A stretch of DNA of 64,000 nt. It comes from Bacteroidota bacterium. GTDB lineage: Bacteria; Bacteroidota; Rhodothermia; Rhodothermales; JANQRZ01. Shown piece after piece: positions 35,311 to 44,800 of this stretch. The notes below the pieces were generated by a model. The model worked only from the letters and a program-made list of their open reading frames with translations. It ran no database searches and was not told the origin of the DNA. The stretch covers positions 1 to 64,000 of the forward strand of contig JBCDKT010000005.1 of the NCBI GenBank assembly GCA_038746285.1. Direction: 5' to 3'. The translations under genes were made by a program, and so were the position numbers. Position 1 is the stretch's first letter. Each line of letters starts with the position of its first letter.

Positions 35311-35381
35311 GTGAGGCGTGACGCGCGAGGGCACCCTGAGCAAAGCAGGGGCTGTGGCTTCCCTCGCACGTCACGCCTCAC
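35311..35381 (-). repeat. Long inverted repeat between the glycosyltransferase and accA
   Basis: Two 21-nt arms (35311-35331 beginning GTGAGGCGTGACG, and 35361-35381) pair with a single G-T-type mismatch around a 29-nt loop. The right arm covers the glycosyltransferase stop codon, and the left arm ends 12 nt before the accA start in the mRNA. It could terminate or attenuate read-through, or be a dispersed palindrome. Confidence 0.75.
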
Positions 35382-37429
35382 ATTTTGCGGAAGAGGGCGC
35401 GCAGGAGGATTTCGAAGTCGAGTGCGGCGGACTGGTTGCGGGCGTAGAACCAGTACGCCCGGTGCGCCTCGACGATGTCCTCCGGCGGGGCCACGAGCGT
35501 GTCGAGGATCGAGACGACGCCGGGGCGGAGGCCCCACGCCTTCGGGGGATGGGCCTGGGCGGCATCGTAGCCGATCAGCGCGCGCCGCCCGGCGAGCACC
35601 GACGGCATCCGGGCCGTCGCCGCGGCGAGGCGCCGCAGCCGCCCGTGCGGACGGAACCGGACGCCGAGCCGAATGAGCGGGTGGAGGAGGGCACCGAGAA
35701 GGGCCACCGGCATCTCGACCGCGCGGCGCGCCAGCGGCGAGCGCAGCGGGGCCACGAAGCGCTCGGCCTCGCGCAGCGGCGTCGAGAAGTCGTCGATCGA
35801 GGCCTTGCCGATGATGCGGTCCTGGCCCTGGGTGAGAATCTTGAACTGCACCGGCAGGTCGCGCAGCCGCCGCATGTGCTGGAGGATGGCCGTGTTGGTC
35901 AGGCTGTCGGCGGCGAAGATCACGTCGTCGATCTCGCGCAGCCGGACGAGGTCGCGGAGGTGGCGCACGGCCCCGAGGCGCTCGACGCCCGCTGCCTGCT
36001 CGGCCGCGCCGACGAAGCCGACGAGCCGGACCGGCGGGTCGATGCGCCGCGCCAGCAGGCCGCGCAGCCGGCCCGCCTCGCCCGCGCTGCCGACGAGGAG
36101 CGCGCGCCGGTTGCCGTGCTGCCGCCGGTTGGCGACGAGCCGCCAGGCCGTGAGCAGGACCGCGACGAGGAAGAACCCGAGCAGGATCGTCGCCCGCGAG
36201 AAGGCTACGCTCTTGACGAAGAACGAGAACGTCGTCACCGCGAGGAAGGCCACGCCGATGCCCGAGAGCACAGGCCGGAGCGGGTAGCGCCGGCCGCGCC
36301 GGTAGCCGCCGCCGGCCGCGATCCCGAGCACGGCGGCGAGCGCGTAGGCCGGGACGAGCGCCGTGTAGTAGAGCCCGTCGAACGCGATGCCCTGCTGCGC
36401 CGACCACCCCAGCGCCACCACCATGCCGACGAGGAGCGCGAGGCCGAAGTCGAGGACGGGCACCGCGAGCGCGGCGAGGGCCTTCGCGGCCATGCTCATC
36501 CCGGCCCGCGCCAGGATCCCGCCGCGGATCACGCTGGCCAGCGCGCGGGAGTGGCTGCCGGCGAAGTGCTTCTCGGTGAACTTGAGCATCGCCCCGTAGA
36601 AGAGGCGGACGTAGCGGAGTTCGCCCTTGCGCGTACACTCCCCCTTGTAGTGGATGATCTGGGTGTCGGGCGTGTAGTAGATCTTCCAGCCGGCCTGCTG
36701 GATGCGGAAGCACCAGTCGAGGTCCTCACCGTACATGAAGAACTCCTCGTCGAACAGCCCGGCACCGCTGCCGGGGGCACCATCGCCGGACAGGGCGGCG
36801 TGCTCGTAGAGCGCCGCGCGGCGCACCATCATGCAGGAGCCGGAGAGCGCGTCGACCTCGCACACCTCGTCGATCGGGAGGTAGGTCATGTTGTAGCGCC
36901 CGAACGTGCGGCTCTTCGGGAAGAGGCGCGAGAGCCCGAGCATCCGGTAGAGCGCCACCGAGGGGGTCGGGAAGGCGCGACGGCTCTCGGGCGCAGACGT
37001 GCCGTCGGGGTTGAGGATCCGGCAGCCGGCCGCGCCGGCCTCGGGGTGCGCGTCCATGAACGCGACGAGCGAGCGGAGGGTGTCCTCCTGCACGAGCGTG
37101 TCCGGGTTGAGGATGAGCAGGTAGCGCCCCTTCGCCTCGCGGATAGCCTGGTTGTTGGCCCGCGCGAACCCGACGTTCTCCTCGTTGGCCACGACCCGGA
37201 CGCCTGGGAAGCGCTCGCGGACCATCGCCACGGACCCGTCTACCGAGTTGTTGTCCACGACAAACGTCTCTACCGACAGGCTCGCCGAGGCGCGCTCGAC
37301 CGATCCGAGCGCCTGCTCCAGAAACTCGCGTACGTTGTAGTTCACGATCACGACCGACACGTCCACCACGTCGGTGGCGCGCGCGGCGTGCAGCGCGGGG
37401 CGAGGCGGGGAGGCGGGGGGTCCGTGCAT
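35378..37429 (-). CDS. GT2 glycosyltransferase fused to a degenerate polyprenyl-phosphate sugar-transferase-like module
   Basis: 683 residues from the ATG at 37429. Residues 20-290 are a GT-A family 2 domain: VSVVIVNYNVREFLEQAL, FVVDNNSVDGSV, NVGFARANNQAI, LLILNPDTLVQ (DxD-like), and EEFFMYGEDLDWCFRIQQAG. From about 325 on come several TM helices, then a Rossmann-like segment (RRALLVGSAGEAGRLRGLL, IDDVIFAADS) as in WbaP/EpsE-type phosphosugar transferases. Residues 575-683 keep that family's membrane helix (EMPVALLGALLHPL) and tail (LRPGVVSILDT, ALDFEILLRALF) but lack the catalytic KFRTM block. The first half probably adds a sugar to a lipid-linked glycan or O-antigen at the inner membrane; the second half may only scaffold. 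Confidence 0.85.
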   Translation of the reverse strand: MHGPPASPPRPALHAARATDVVDVSVVIVNYNVREFLEQALGSVERASASLSVETFVVDNNSVDGSVAMVRERFPGVRVVANEENVGFARANNQAIREAKGRYLLILNPDTLVQEDTLRSLVAFMDAHPEAGAAGCRILNPDGTSAPESRRAFPTPSVALYRMLGLSRLFPKSRTFGRYNMTYLPIDEVCEVDALSGSCMMVRRAALYEHAALSGDGAPGSGAGLFDEEFFMYGEDLDWCFRIQQAGWKIYYTPDTQIIHYKGECTRKGELRYVRLFYGAMLKFTEKHFAGSHSRALASVIRGGILARAGMSMAAKALAALAVPVLDFGLALLVGMVVALGWSAQQGIAFDGLYYTALVPAYALAAVLGIAAGGGYRRGRRYPLRPVLSGIGVAFLAVTTFSFFVKSVAFSRATILLGFFLVAVLLTAWRLVANRRQHGNRRALLVGSAGEAGRLRGLLARRIDPPVRLVGFVGAAEQAAGVERLGAVRHLRDLVRLREIDDVIFAADSLTNTAILQHMRRLRDLPVQFKILTQGQDRIIGKASIDDFSTPLREAERFVAPLRSPLARRAVEMPVALLGALLHPLIRLGVRFRPHGRLRRLAAATARMPSVLAGRRALIGYDAAQAHPPKAWGLRPGVVSILDTLVAPPEDIVEAHRAYWFYARNQSAALDFEILLRALFRKM

Positions 37430-37559
37430 AGCGCCGCCAAGATACGACGCGGTCAAAAACTTTCGCACGAGGCGTACGAGGCACACGAGGCGTGCGGGGT
37501 CGCAGCCCCGACGAGGGGAGTGACGTGCTGCGCTCACGCAGACACTGGTGTTGCGACAA

Positions 37560-37639
37560 GCTCACCCTGACAGGGTGAGCTTCCTGAACTCGGTTCAGGA
37601 TCTCGGAGCCACGCTTCAGATCCCGGGTCCGGGATGACA
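37560..37639. repeat. Mosaic of three palindromes (GGATGAC family)
   Basis: Three perfect hairpins in a row: 10-bp arms GCTCACCCTG/CAGGGTGAGC (37560-37580), 7-bp arms CCTGAAC/GTTCAGG (37583-37599), and ATCCCGG/CCGGGAT (37620-37635), the last running into GACA as GGGATGACA. The second and third share words with the repeat at 20063-20158. They fill the 230-bp gap between the kinase and glycosyltransferase genes, which holds no coding region. Confidence 0.75.
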
Positions 37640-37659
37640 ACACAGGAGGGCTGACAGCC

Positions 37660-39345
37660 TCAGCTTGCCGGAGGACTGGGGGCACCTGGGGAAGGGGCGA
37701 GGCGGGCTGCCGGGCGCGGGCGTTCCGGCGCGTCCTCCACGCTGGCCCACGTCCGGTCGAAGCTGACCGTAAAGGTGGTCCCCGCGCCGGGCACGCTCTG
37801 GACCTCCACCCGTCCGCCCAGCAGGTCGATGAGCTGCTTCGTGATCGGGAGGCCGAGGCCGGTCCCCTCATGGGTGCGGCTGAGGCCCGTGGACGCCTGC
37901 TCGAAGGCGTCGAACAGGGCCGGTACGTCGGCTGCGTCCATCCCGATGCCGGTGTCGATGACGCGGAGGACGACGCGCTGCTCGTCGGCCCCGACCGTGA
38001 GGCGGACGGCCCCCTCGTCGGTGAACTTCACCGCGTTCGACAGCAGGTGACTCAGCAGCCGGTGCAGGGCCTCGCGGTCGAGCTGGGCGCGGGCCGGGGA
38101 CGCAATCTCTGCGCGGAAGTCAAGTCCCTTCGACTCGGTGCGGTGGCGGAACAGGTCGGCGACCTCGCCGGCCACCTCGGCCACGTCCACAACCTCGATG
38201 TGCATCTTGGCCTCGCCGCTCCGAAGCTGGGCCAGGTCGAGGAGGGCGCTGAGGGTATCGCTCAGGCGGTGCGCGTTCTGCTGGACGGCCTGCGCGAGGT
38301 CGCGCTGCTCGTCCGTGACTTCCTCCGCGAGAATCTCGGTGAAGCCGAGGATGCCTGCCAGCGGGGTCCGCAGCTCGTGACCCATCGTGTCGAGGATGGT
38401 CGACTTCATGCGGAGCATCGTCTCGGCCTGGGCCTGGGCCCGCGCCTTCTCGGCATCGACCCGCTTCTGCTCCGTGAGGTCGTGGGCCGTCGTGCAGAAG
38501 ACGGCCTGCCCGTCGCGCTCGATGAGGCGCACCCCGACCTTCAGGTCTACCAGGGTGCCGTCCTTGCGGCGGTGCTGCTGCTCGCCGACGGCAAGCTGCC
38601 GGTCGTTCAGGGCCGTGTCGAGTTCGTGCTTGGTGAACCGCTCCGGCGCGACGACTACGTCCGGGATCGTGAGGGCGCGCAGCTCGGCGAGCGTGTAGCC
38701 CGTCAGCGTGAGGTAGGCGCTGTTGGCCTCCAAGAAGCGGCCGGTCTCGGCGTCGGTCAGAGAGAGCCCGTCGGTGGTGCTCTCGAAGACTGTGCGGTAC
38801 AGAGTCTCGCTGGCCTGAGCCCGCTGCCGCACCCCGTGCCGGAGCCAGAGGCCGATGCAGATGGTCACCGCCGTGCAGACCACGCAGACCATGAAGAACC
38901 AGGGGTTCGTGGCCGGAGCGCCTGCGGCCAGCACAGCGGCGGCGGCCACGCCGACCGTGTAGAGCGCGAGCCCGAACGCCATCGGCAGCGTGCTCGTCTC
39001 CGGCGTGGCGATGCTGATCATCACAACGACGAACAGGTAGCCGAGCACGTACTCCGGCGCGAGGTCGTTGAGCGCCGTGACCACCCCGAACCACGAGACC
39101 ATCACGCAGACGATGGCCGCGGCGAGCACCTCGAGGTGCGCCCGCACCCACGCGCTGACGTAGCTGCCGGCTGCAAGGGCGAGCGGCAGAACCCCCACCA
39201 GCCAGCGCATCCAGAGCGGGTCCACGGCCGCCGGGTCGTTCCAGTGGTAGAGGTACCCGAAGACCGGGGCCAGCGCCGCAGCCAGGAGGCTCACCACGCG
39301 GTACGTGCGAAGCCCTGGGGTAGCCTCGGAGGAAGGGAGCGGCAT
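37660..39345 (-). CDS. PAS-domain sensor histidine kinase
   Basis: 561 residues. The N-terminal 170 residues have about six membrane helices (VVSLLAAALAPVFGYLY to VCVVCTAVTICIGLWL), possibly a MASE-like sensor. A PAS domain follows (about 190-300: YRTVFESTTDGLSLTD, FLEANSAYLTLTGYT), then HisKA with the phosphorylated His in LDTMGHELRTPLAGI (about 322), and HATPase_c with the N box (LLSHLLSNAVKFTDEG), G1 (RVIDTGIGM), and THEGTGLGLPITKQL. No receiver domain and no adjacent response regulator, so it is an orphan kinase. It is divergent from the MATE gene with 110 bp between. Confidence 0.92.
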   Translation of the reverse strand: MPLPSSEATPGLRTYRVVSLLAAALAPVFGYLYHWNDPAAVDPLWMRWLVGVLPLALAAGSYVSAWVRAHLEVLAAAIVCVMVSWFGVVTALNDLAPEYVLGYLFVVVMISIATPETSTLPMAFGLALYTVGVAAAAVLAAGAPATNPWFFMVCVVCTAVTICIGLWLRHGVRQRAQASETLYRTVFESTTDGLSLTDAETGRFLEANSAYLTLTGYTLAELRALTIPDVVVAPERFTKHELDTALNDRQLAVGEQQHRRKDGTLVDLKVGVRLIERDGQAVFCTTAHDLTEQKRVDAEKARAQAQAETMLRMKSTILDTMGHELRTPLAGILGFTEILAEEVTDEQRDLAQAVQQNAHRLSDTLSALLDLAQLRSGEAKMHIEVVDVAEVAGEVADLFRHRTESKGLDFRAEIASPARAQLDREALHRLLSHLLSNAVKFTDEGAVRLTVGADEQRVVLRVIDTGIGMDAADVPALFDAFEQASTGLSRTHEGTGLGLPITKQLIDLLGGRVEVQSVPGAGTTFTVSFDRTWASVEDAPERPRPAARLAPSPGAPSPPAS

Positions 39346-39455
39346 CAGGCGGGAAGAGAAAACGAGTCGACGGCGACGGGGGTATGGGGGCGAGTTGAAC
39401 TATCGGCGGGGGGGAGACTGCCTTTACCGCAACCCGGACCGCTCGGCGTCGTTGT

Positions 39456-40886
39456 GTGCACCTCCGCGTCACCGTTTCTCCTCCGCTTCTCGTGCCCTCG
39501 CGTTCCCTCTTTCGCCGCGAAGCGCGCGCCACGCTCGCTCTCGCCACCCCGCTCGCGCTCACGCAGCTCGTCCAGATGGCGATGGGCTTCGTGGACGTGG
39601 TGATGATCGGGCGTCTCGGGCCGGAGGCGATGGCGGCCGGCGTGATCGCCACCTCGGTCTACTTTTCGCTCCTGCTCGTCTGCATGGGCGTCGTGATGGC
39701 CGTCAACCCGATGGTCTCGCAGGCCGTCGGGGCGGGCGACGAGGCGACGGTCGGCCGCTCGCTCCGGCAGGGCCTCTGGCTGGCGACGCTCCTTGGCGTA
39801 CCCCTGATGCTGCCGCTGTGGTACATCGAGCCGGCCCTCGGCAGGACCGGGCAGGACCCAGCAACGGCAGCGCTCGCGGGCGCGTACGTCCGCGCCGTTC
39901 TCTGGGGCACGGTCCCGCACCTGTGGTACACCGCGCTGCGCGGCTTCGCCGAGGGGCTGGGACGCCCCCGCCCGATCCTCGTCGTCACCGTCGTCGCGGC
40001 CTTCGCCAACGCCGGGCTCAACGGGGTGCTGATGTACGGCTGGCTCGGGTTCCCCGCGCTCGGCGTGGTCGGGGCCGGGTGGAGTTCGGCGATCGTGACG
40101 GGCGTGCTCTTCCTCGGCCTGCTGCTCTACGTCCGCCTCGACCGCGACTTCTGGCAGCGGGCCGGCCTCGCCCGCCTCCGCAAGCCCGACGTGGGGGCGC
40201 TCCGCGACCTCTTCCGGCTCGGCTGGCCCATCGGGATCAGCTTCGGCCTGGAAGCCGGGCTCTTCGCCGTGACGACGCTCCTCGTGGGCAACCTGGGGAC
40301 GGTGGCGCTGGCGGCGCACCAGATCGCCATCAACGCCGCGAGCGTGACGTTCATGGTGCCGCTCGGCGTCGCCTTCGCCGCGACCGTCCGCGTGGGCCAC
40401 GCCGCTGGCGCGGGCGACCCGGCGGGGGCCGAGCGGGCGGGCTGGACCGCAGTAGCGATGGGGGCGGCGTTCATGACATTGGCCGCGCTCCTGTTCTGGC
40501 TGCGCCCCGACTGGGTGGTGTGGGTCTACCTCGGCCGCGTCAGCGGCGACGAGCTGGAGGTCGCCCGCTTCGCGGCGGCGCTGCTCGGCATCGCGGCCGT
40601 CTTCCAGATTCTCGACGGCGTGCAGGCGACGGCGGCCGGTGCGCTGCGCGGGCTGAAGGACACGCGCGCCCCGATGATCGTCGGGGCGGTGGCGTACTGG
40701 GGGATCGGCTTCGGGGCGGCGCTGTGGCTGGGGTTCGGGCTAGACCTCGGGGCGGAAGGCATCTGGTGGGGGCTGACGCTCGGCCTCGGCGCGGCGGCCG
40801 TCGGACTGACGCTCTGGTTCCGGTGGCGCGTCCGGCAACGTGGCCCGCTCAGGCCGTCGGATCACGCTGAGCCTGCGGCAGCTTAA
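39456..40886 (+). CDS. MATE-family multidrug/cation exporter
   Basis: 476 residues with about twelve TM helices in two homologous halves. N-half: LALATPLALTQLVQMAMGFV, then DVVMIGRLGPEAMAAG and the pore region MVSQAVGAGDEATVGRSLRQ. C-half: FRLGWPIGISFGLEAGLFAV, ALAAHQIAINAASVTFMVPL, AATVRVGHAAGAGD. NorM-like exporters swap Na+ or H+ for cationic drugs across the inner membrane. The start at 39456 leaves a short N-terminal tail; an internal start near the first Arg-rich stretch is possible. Confidence 0.92.
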   Translation: MHLRVTVSPPLLVPSRSLFRREARATLALATPLALTQLVQMAMGFVDVVMIGRLGPEAMAAGVIATSVYFSLLLVCMGVVMAVNPMVSQAVGAGDEATVGRSLRQGLWLATLLGVPLMLPLWYIEPALGRTGQDPATAALAGAYVRAVLWGTVPHLWYTALRGFAEGLGRPRPILVVTVVAAFANAGLNGVLMYGWLGFPALGVVGAGWSSAIVTGVLFLGLLLYVRLDRDFWQRAGLARLRKPDVGALRDLFRLGWPIGISFGLEAGLFAVTTLLVGNLGTVALAAHQIAINAASVTFMVPLGVAFAATVRVGHAAGAGDPAGAERAGWTAVAMGAAFMTLAALLFWLRPDWVVWVYLGRVSGDELEVARFAAALLGIAAVFQILDGVQATAAGALRGLKDTRAPMIVGAVAYWGIGFGAALWLGFGLDLGAEGIWWGLTLGLGAAAVGLTLWFRWRVRQRGPLRPSDHAEPAAA

Positions 40887-41113
40887 CGTCCCCCTGCCGG
40901 GCACCGATTCCTACGGTACGGAGGACGGCGCGCGCCCTGCCGCCCGGGCCGATGCAGCTGTTGGATAGGCTCTTTACACCGTTCAGGCGGTCTTTTCTAT
41001 GTATCTTCAATGCCAACCCTGGGGGGTCCGTCTACCTTCGTTGCGGCAGGGTTGCACCCGGTTTCGCGCCTCGGTGCCCCCGCCTTGAACGCTCACCAGA
41101 AGCACTGCGCCTG

Positions 41114-41785
41114 ATGGCTCAACTCTTTCCTCGCAAGGCCAACGCGCTTCCGGTCGTCTCGCTCTTCGGGGCGCTCGGCGGCGGCGTCTTCGTGATCGCC
41201 TTTGTGTGGTACTACTTCTCGCCCGAGTTCTACGAGGTCGGGTATGAGCCGGCGCAGCCCGTCCCCTACAGCCACTCGCTCCACGCCGGCCAGCTCGGCA
41301 TGGACTGCCGGTACTGCCACAACCACGCCGAGAACGCGGCGCACGCCAACATCCCGCCGACGCAGACCTGCATGAACTGCCACGCGCAGATCAAGACGCA
41401 GTCGCTGGCGCTGTTGCCGGTCCGCGAGTCCTGGGCCACGGGCGAGCCCATCGAGTGGGTGCAGGTGACCCACCTCGCCGACTACGCCCGCTTCCCGCAC
41501 AACGCCCACGTCGCCGTCGGCGTCGGCTGCGAGAGCTGCCACGGGCGCGTGGACCAGATGCCCGTCGTCTGGGTCGCCGAGCCGATGTCGATGGGGTGGT
41601 GCCTGGAGTGCCACCGCAACCCGGAGGAGTACCTCCGCGACCCCGAACTCGTGACGGTCATGGGCTACGCCGAGGAGGTCCGCGCCTCCGAGGAGACCTA
41701 CGAGGCGTACATCGAGGCCAACCTCGCCCGCATCGCCGCCGAGGGCATCAACCCGCCCGAGAACTGCTCCGCCTGCCACTACTGA
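41114..41785 (+). CDS. actA: Alternative complex III subunit A, pentaheme cytochrome c
   Basis: 223 residues from the ATG at 41114. One N-terminal TM helix (about residues 13-33, VVSLFGALGGGVFVIAFVWY) anchors a periplasmic domain with five CxxCH heme sites: CRYCH, CMNCH, CESCH, CLECH and CSACH. The count matches the pentaheme subunit of Rhodothermus marinus ACIII. It takes electrons within ACIII towards the terminal cytochrome. First gene of the respiratory cluster; a weak promoter could lie in 40930-41010 (TTTACA at 40973 with TATGTA at 40998, spacing 19), but I am not confident. Confidence 0.95.
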   Translation: MAQLFPRKANALPVVSLFGALGGGVFVIAFVWYYFSPEFYEVGYEPAQPVPYSHSLHAGQLGMDCRYCHNHAENAAHANIPPTQTCMNCHAQIKTQSLALLPVRESWATGEPIEWVQVTHLADYARFPHNAHVAVGVGCESCHGRVDQMPVVWVAEPMSMGWCLECHRNPEEYLRDPELVTVMGYAEEVRASEETYEAYIEANLARIAAEGINPPENCSACHY

Positions 41786-41799
41786 GTCCAGGGTCGAGG

Positions 41800-41827
41800 G
41801 TCGGGAGGCTGACGCTCGGCCTCCGAC
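41800..41827 (+). other. Imperfect hairpin between actA and actB
   Basis: Arms GTCGGGAGGC (41800-41809) and GCCTCCGAC (41819-41827) pair with one bulged base. It is not a clear member of the GTAGGGGC palindrome family but occupies the same kind of junction. Confidence 0.4.
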
Positions 41828-41846
41828 GCCCGACTGACCAACCTGC

Positions 41847-44800
41847 ATGATCGATCTCGACGTTCTCTCCTCGGCTGAAGTCGCCGCCGACCGCGCGGCG
41901 GAGGGGCAGCCCCGGTTCTGGCGCAGCGCGTCGGACTTCCAGGGCACGCAGGCCCACCGAGCACTCCAGAAGGACGAGTTCCACCCCGCCGCCACCGACG
42001 CCTCGGACATCGAGGGCGACCCCGGCCCGAGCCGCCGCTCGTTCATGAAGATCATGGGGGCCTCGCTCGCGATGGCCGGGCTGACCGGCTGCCGCCGCCC
42101 CGTCGAGCACGTCCTCCCGTACTCGCGCAAGCCCGAGGACATCGTCCCCGGCATCCCCAACTACTACGCCACCGCGATGCCGTCCTCGGGCGGCTTCGTG
42201 CAGCCGCTCGTCGTCGAGAGCAACGAGGGCCGGCCGACCGGCATCGGCGGCAACCCCGAGCATCCGTACTCGCTCGGCGGGACCGACGTCTTCGCCCAGG
42301 CCTCGATCCTCAACCTCTACGACCCCGACCGCTCGCGCCGGGCGCGCCTCCGCGAAGGCGGCGACGTGGCGTGGTCCGACTTTGTCCGCCTCGCCCGCCG
42401 CCTCGGCAGCCAGCGCGTCGCCGTCCTCGCGGAGCCGACCTCGTCGCCGACGGTGCGCCGCCTCCGCGACCAGCTCGCCGGCACCGCCGAGTGGATCACC
42501 TACCGCAACACCGGCGACGACCCCGCCGCGCTCGGCCTCCAGGGCGTCGCCGGCCGCCCGCTCCGCCCGCTCTACCGCTTCTCCGAGGCCCAGACGATCG
42601 TCTCGTTCGACGCGGACTTCCTCTCGGGCGACAACTCGGTCTACAACTCGCGCGAGTACGCCTTCAGCCGCCGCGTGATGGAGCCGACCGACGACATGAG
42701 CCGGCTCTACGTCGCCGAGAGCGCCTACACCCAGACCGGCGGCATGGCCGACCACCGCCGCCGCATGAAGGCGGGGATGGTCCCGTTCTTCGCCGCCGCC
42801 GTCGCCGCCCGCCTCGGCCTGGGCGGGGTCGCCGCCGCCGACGAGGACCGCTACGCCGACGACCCGTTCCTCGACGCGGTCGTCGAGGACGCGCAGGCCG
42901 GGACGACCATATTCGTCGCAGGCGCGACGCAGCCCGCCGCCGTGCACGCCCTCTGCGCCCGCCTCAACGACCGCTTCGCCGCCGGGGCCGTGCAGTACCT
43001 CGACACCGGCGAGGAGACCGCCGCCCGGCAAGGTCCGGCCCTCCGGCGCCTCGTCCGCGACATGCGCCGCGGAGCCATCGACGTGCTGGTCATGATCGGC
43101 GTCAACCCGGTCTACGACGCGCCGCCCGAACTCGGCTTCGCCGACGCGCTCGCGCGCGTGCCGACCTCGATCCACCTCGGCACGCACCTCGACGAGACCG
43201 CCGCCGCCGCGAGCTGGCACATCCCGCGCGCGCACTACCTCGAGCAGTGGGGCGACGGCCGCGCCTACGACGGGACCTACTCCGTCATCCAGCCGCTGAT
43301 CGCGCCGCTCTACGAAGACGCCCGCTCCGAGGTCGAGCTGCTCCACACGCTCGCCACCGGCGAGGAGGTCTCGGCCTACGACCTCGTCCGCGCCACGATC
43401 CGCCAGCAGGGCCTGTTCGACGGCGCGCAGGGCACCTTCGAGGACGCGTGGCGGACCCTCCTCCACGACGGCTTCCTCCCGGAGACGCAGTACGCCGCCC
43501 AGTCCGGGGCCGCGGCGGGCGCGGCGGGCACGCTGGAGCGCCTGACCGTGCCGGCGGACGACGCCATCGAGGTCGTGATCCGGCCCGACCCGAAGATGCT
43601 CGACGGGACCTTCTCGAACAACGCCTGGATGCAGGAGGTGCCGGACCCGGTCACGAAGGTCACCTGGGACGCCGTCGCGCAGATGAGCGCGGCCACGGCG
43701 CAGGCCCTCGGCATCCCCGTCGTCGAAGGCTCGTTCGAGGGCGGCCCCGTCGAGGCCGGGCGCGTCATGGCGAGCGTCATCTCGATCCGCGTCGGCGACC
43801 GGGAGATCGAAGTCCCGGCCTGGGTCCAGCCCGGCCACCCGGACAACTCGATCACCGTCACGACCGGCTACGGGCGCACCCTCGGCACCGACCGCGTCAT
43901 CTCCGACCGCAGCCTCCTGGCCCGCCTCTTCGACAAGGACGTCGACATCTACCGGCCCGGCCCGCTCGCCAACGGCATCGGGGCGAAGGCCAACGCGGCG
44001 CGCCTGCGCGGCACCGACGGCAGCGCCGTCATCCCGGCGGCTGAGGTCGAGATCGCCAGCGAGGAGCGCTACATGATCGCCACGACGCAGGACCACGGCT
44101 CGATGGAGGGCCGCCCGCTCGTGCGCATGGGCACGCTCGACGAGTACCGCGCCGACCCCACGTTCGCCAAGGACGCCGTCAAGCCCGTCGAGGGCGTGCC
44201 GTGGGAGGACTTCCCCGCCGCCTGGAACCTCGGCGAGGACGACCCCAAGGCCAACACCCCGACCTCGGACCCGCGCATCGGCGAGGCGATGTACTCCGAG
44301 AACCAGTGGGCGATGGTGATCGACCTCAACGCGTGCTCGGGCTGCAACGCCTGCGTCGTTGCCTGCCAGAGCGAGAACAACATCATCGTCGTCGGCAAGG
44401 ACCAGGTGGCGCGCGGGCGCGAGATGCACTGGGTGCGCATGGACCGCTACTACGTCAGCGAGCGCGCCGACGACCCGTTCGACACCCAGGGCCTCGGCGA
44501 ACTCGACTCGCCGATGATGGTGATGCAGCCGATGATGTGCCAGCACTGCGAGTACGCCCCGTGCGAGTCCGTCTGCCCGGTCGCCGCCACGGTCCACTCG
44601 CCGGACGGCCTCAACGTGATGGTCTACAACCGCTGCATCGGGACGCGCTACTGCTCGAACAACTGCCCCTACAAGGTGCGCCGGTTCAACTTCTACAACT
44701 GGACCAAGACGCTCCCGGTCGAGATCCAGATGGCGATGAACCCGAACGTCACGATGCGCTTCCGGGGCGTGATGGAGAAGTGCACCTGGTGCGTGCAGCG

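Noticed and set aside
40973-41003. Promoter of the respiratory cluster (TTTACA, TATGTA)
   Set aside because: The 19-nt spacing and weak match make it no better than chance; mentioned only with actA.
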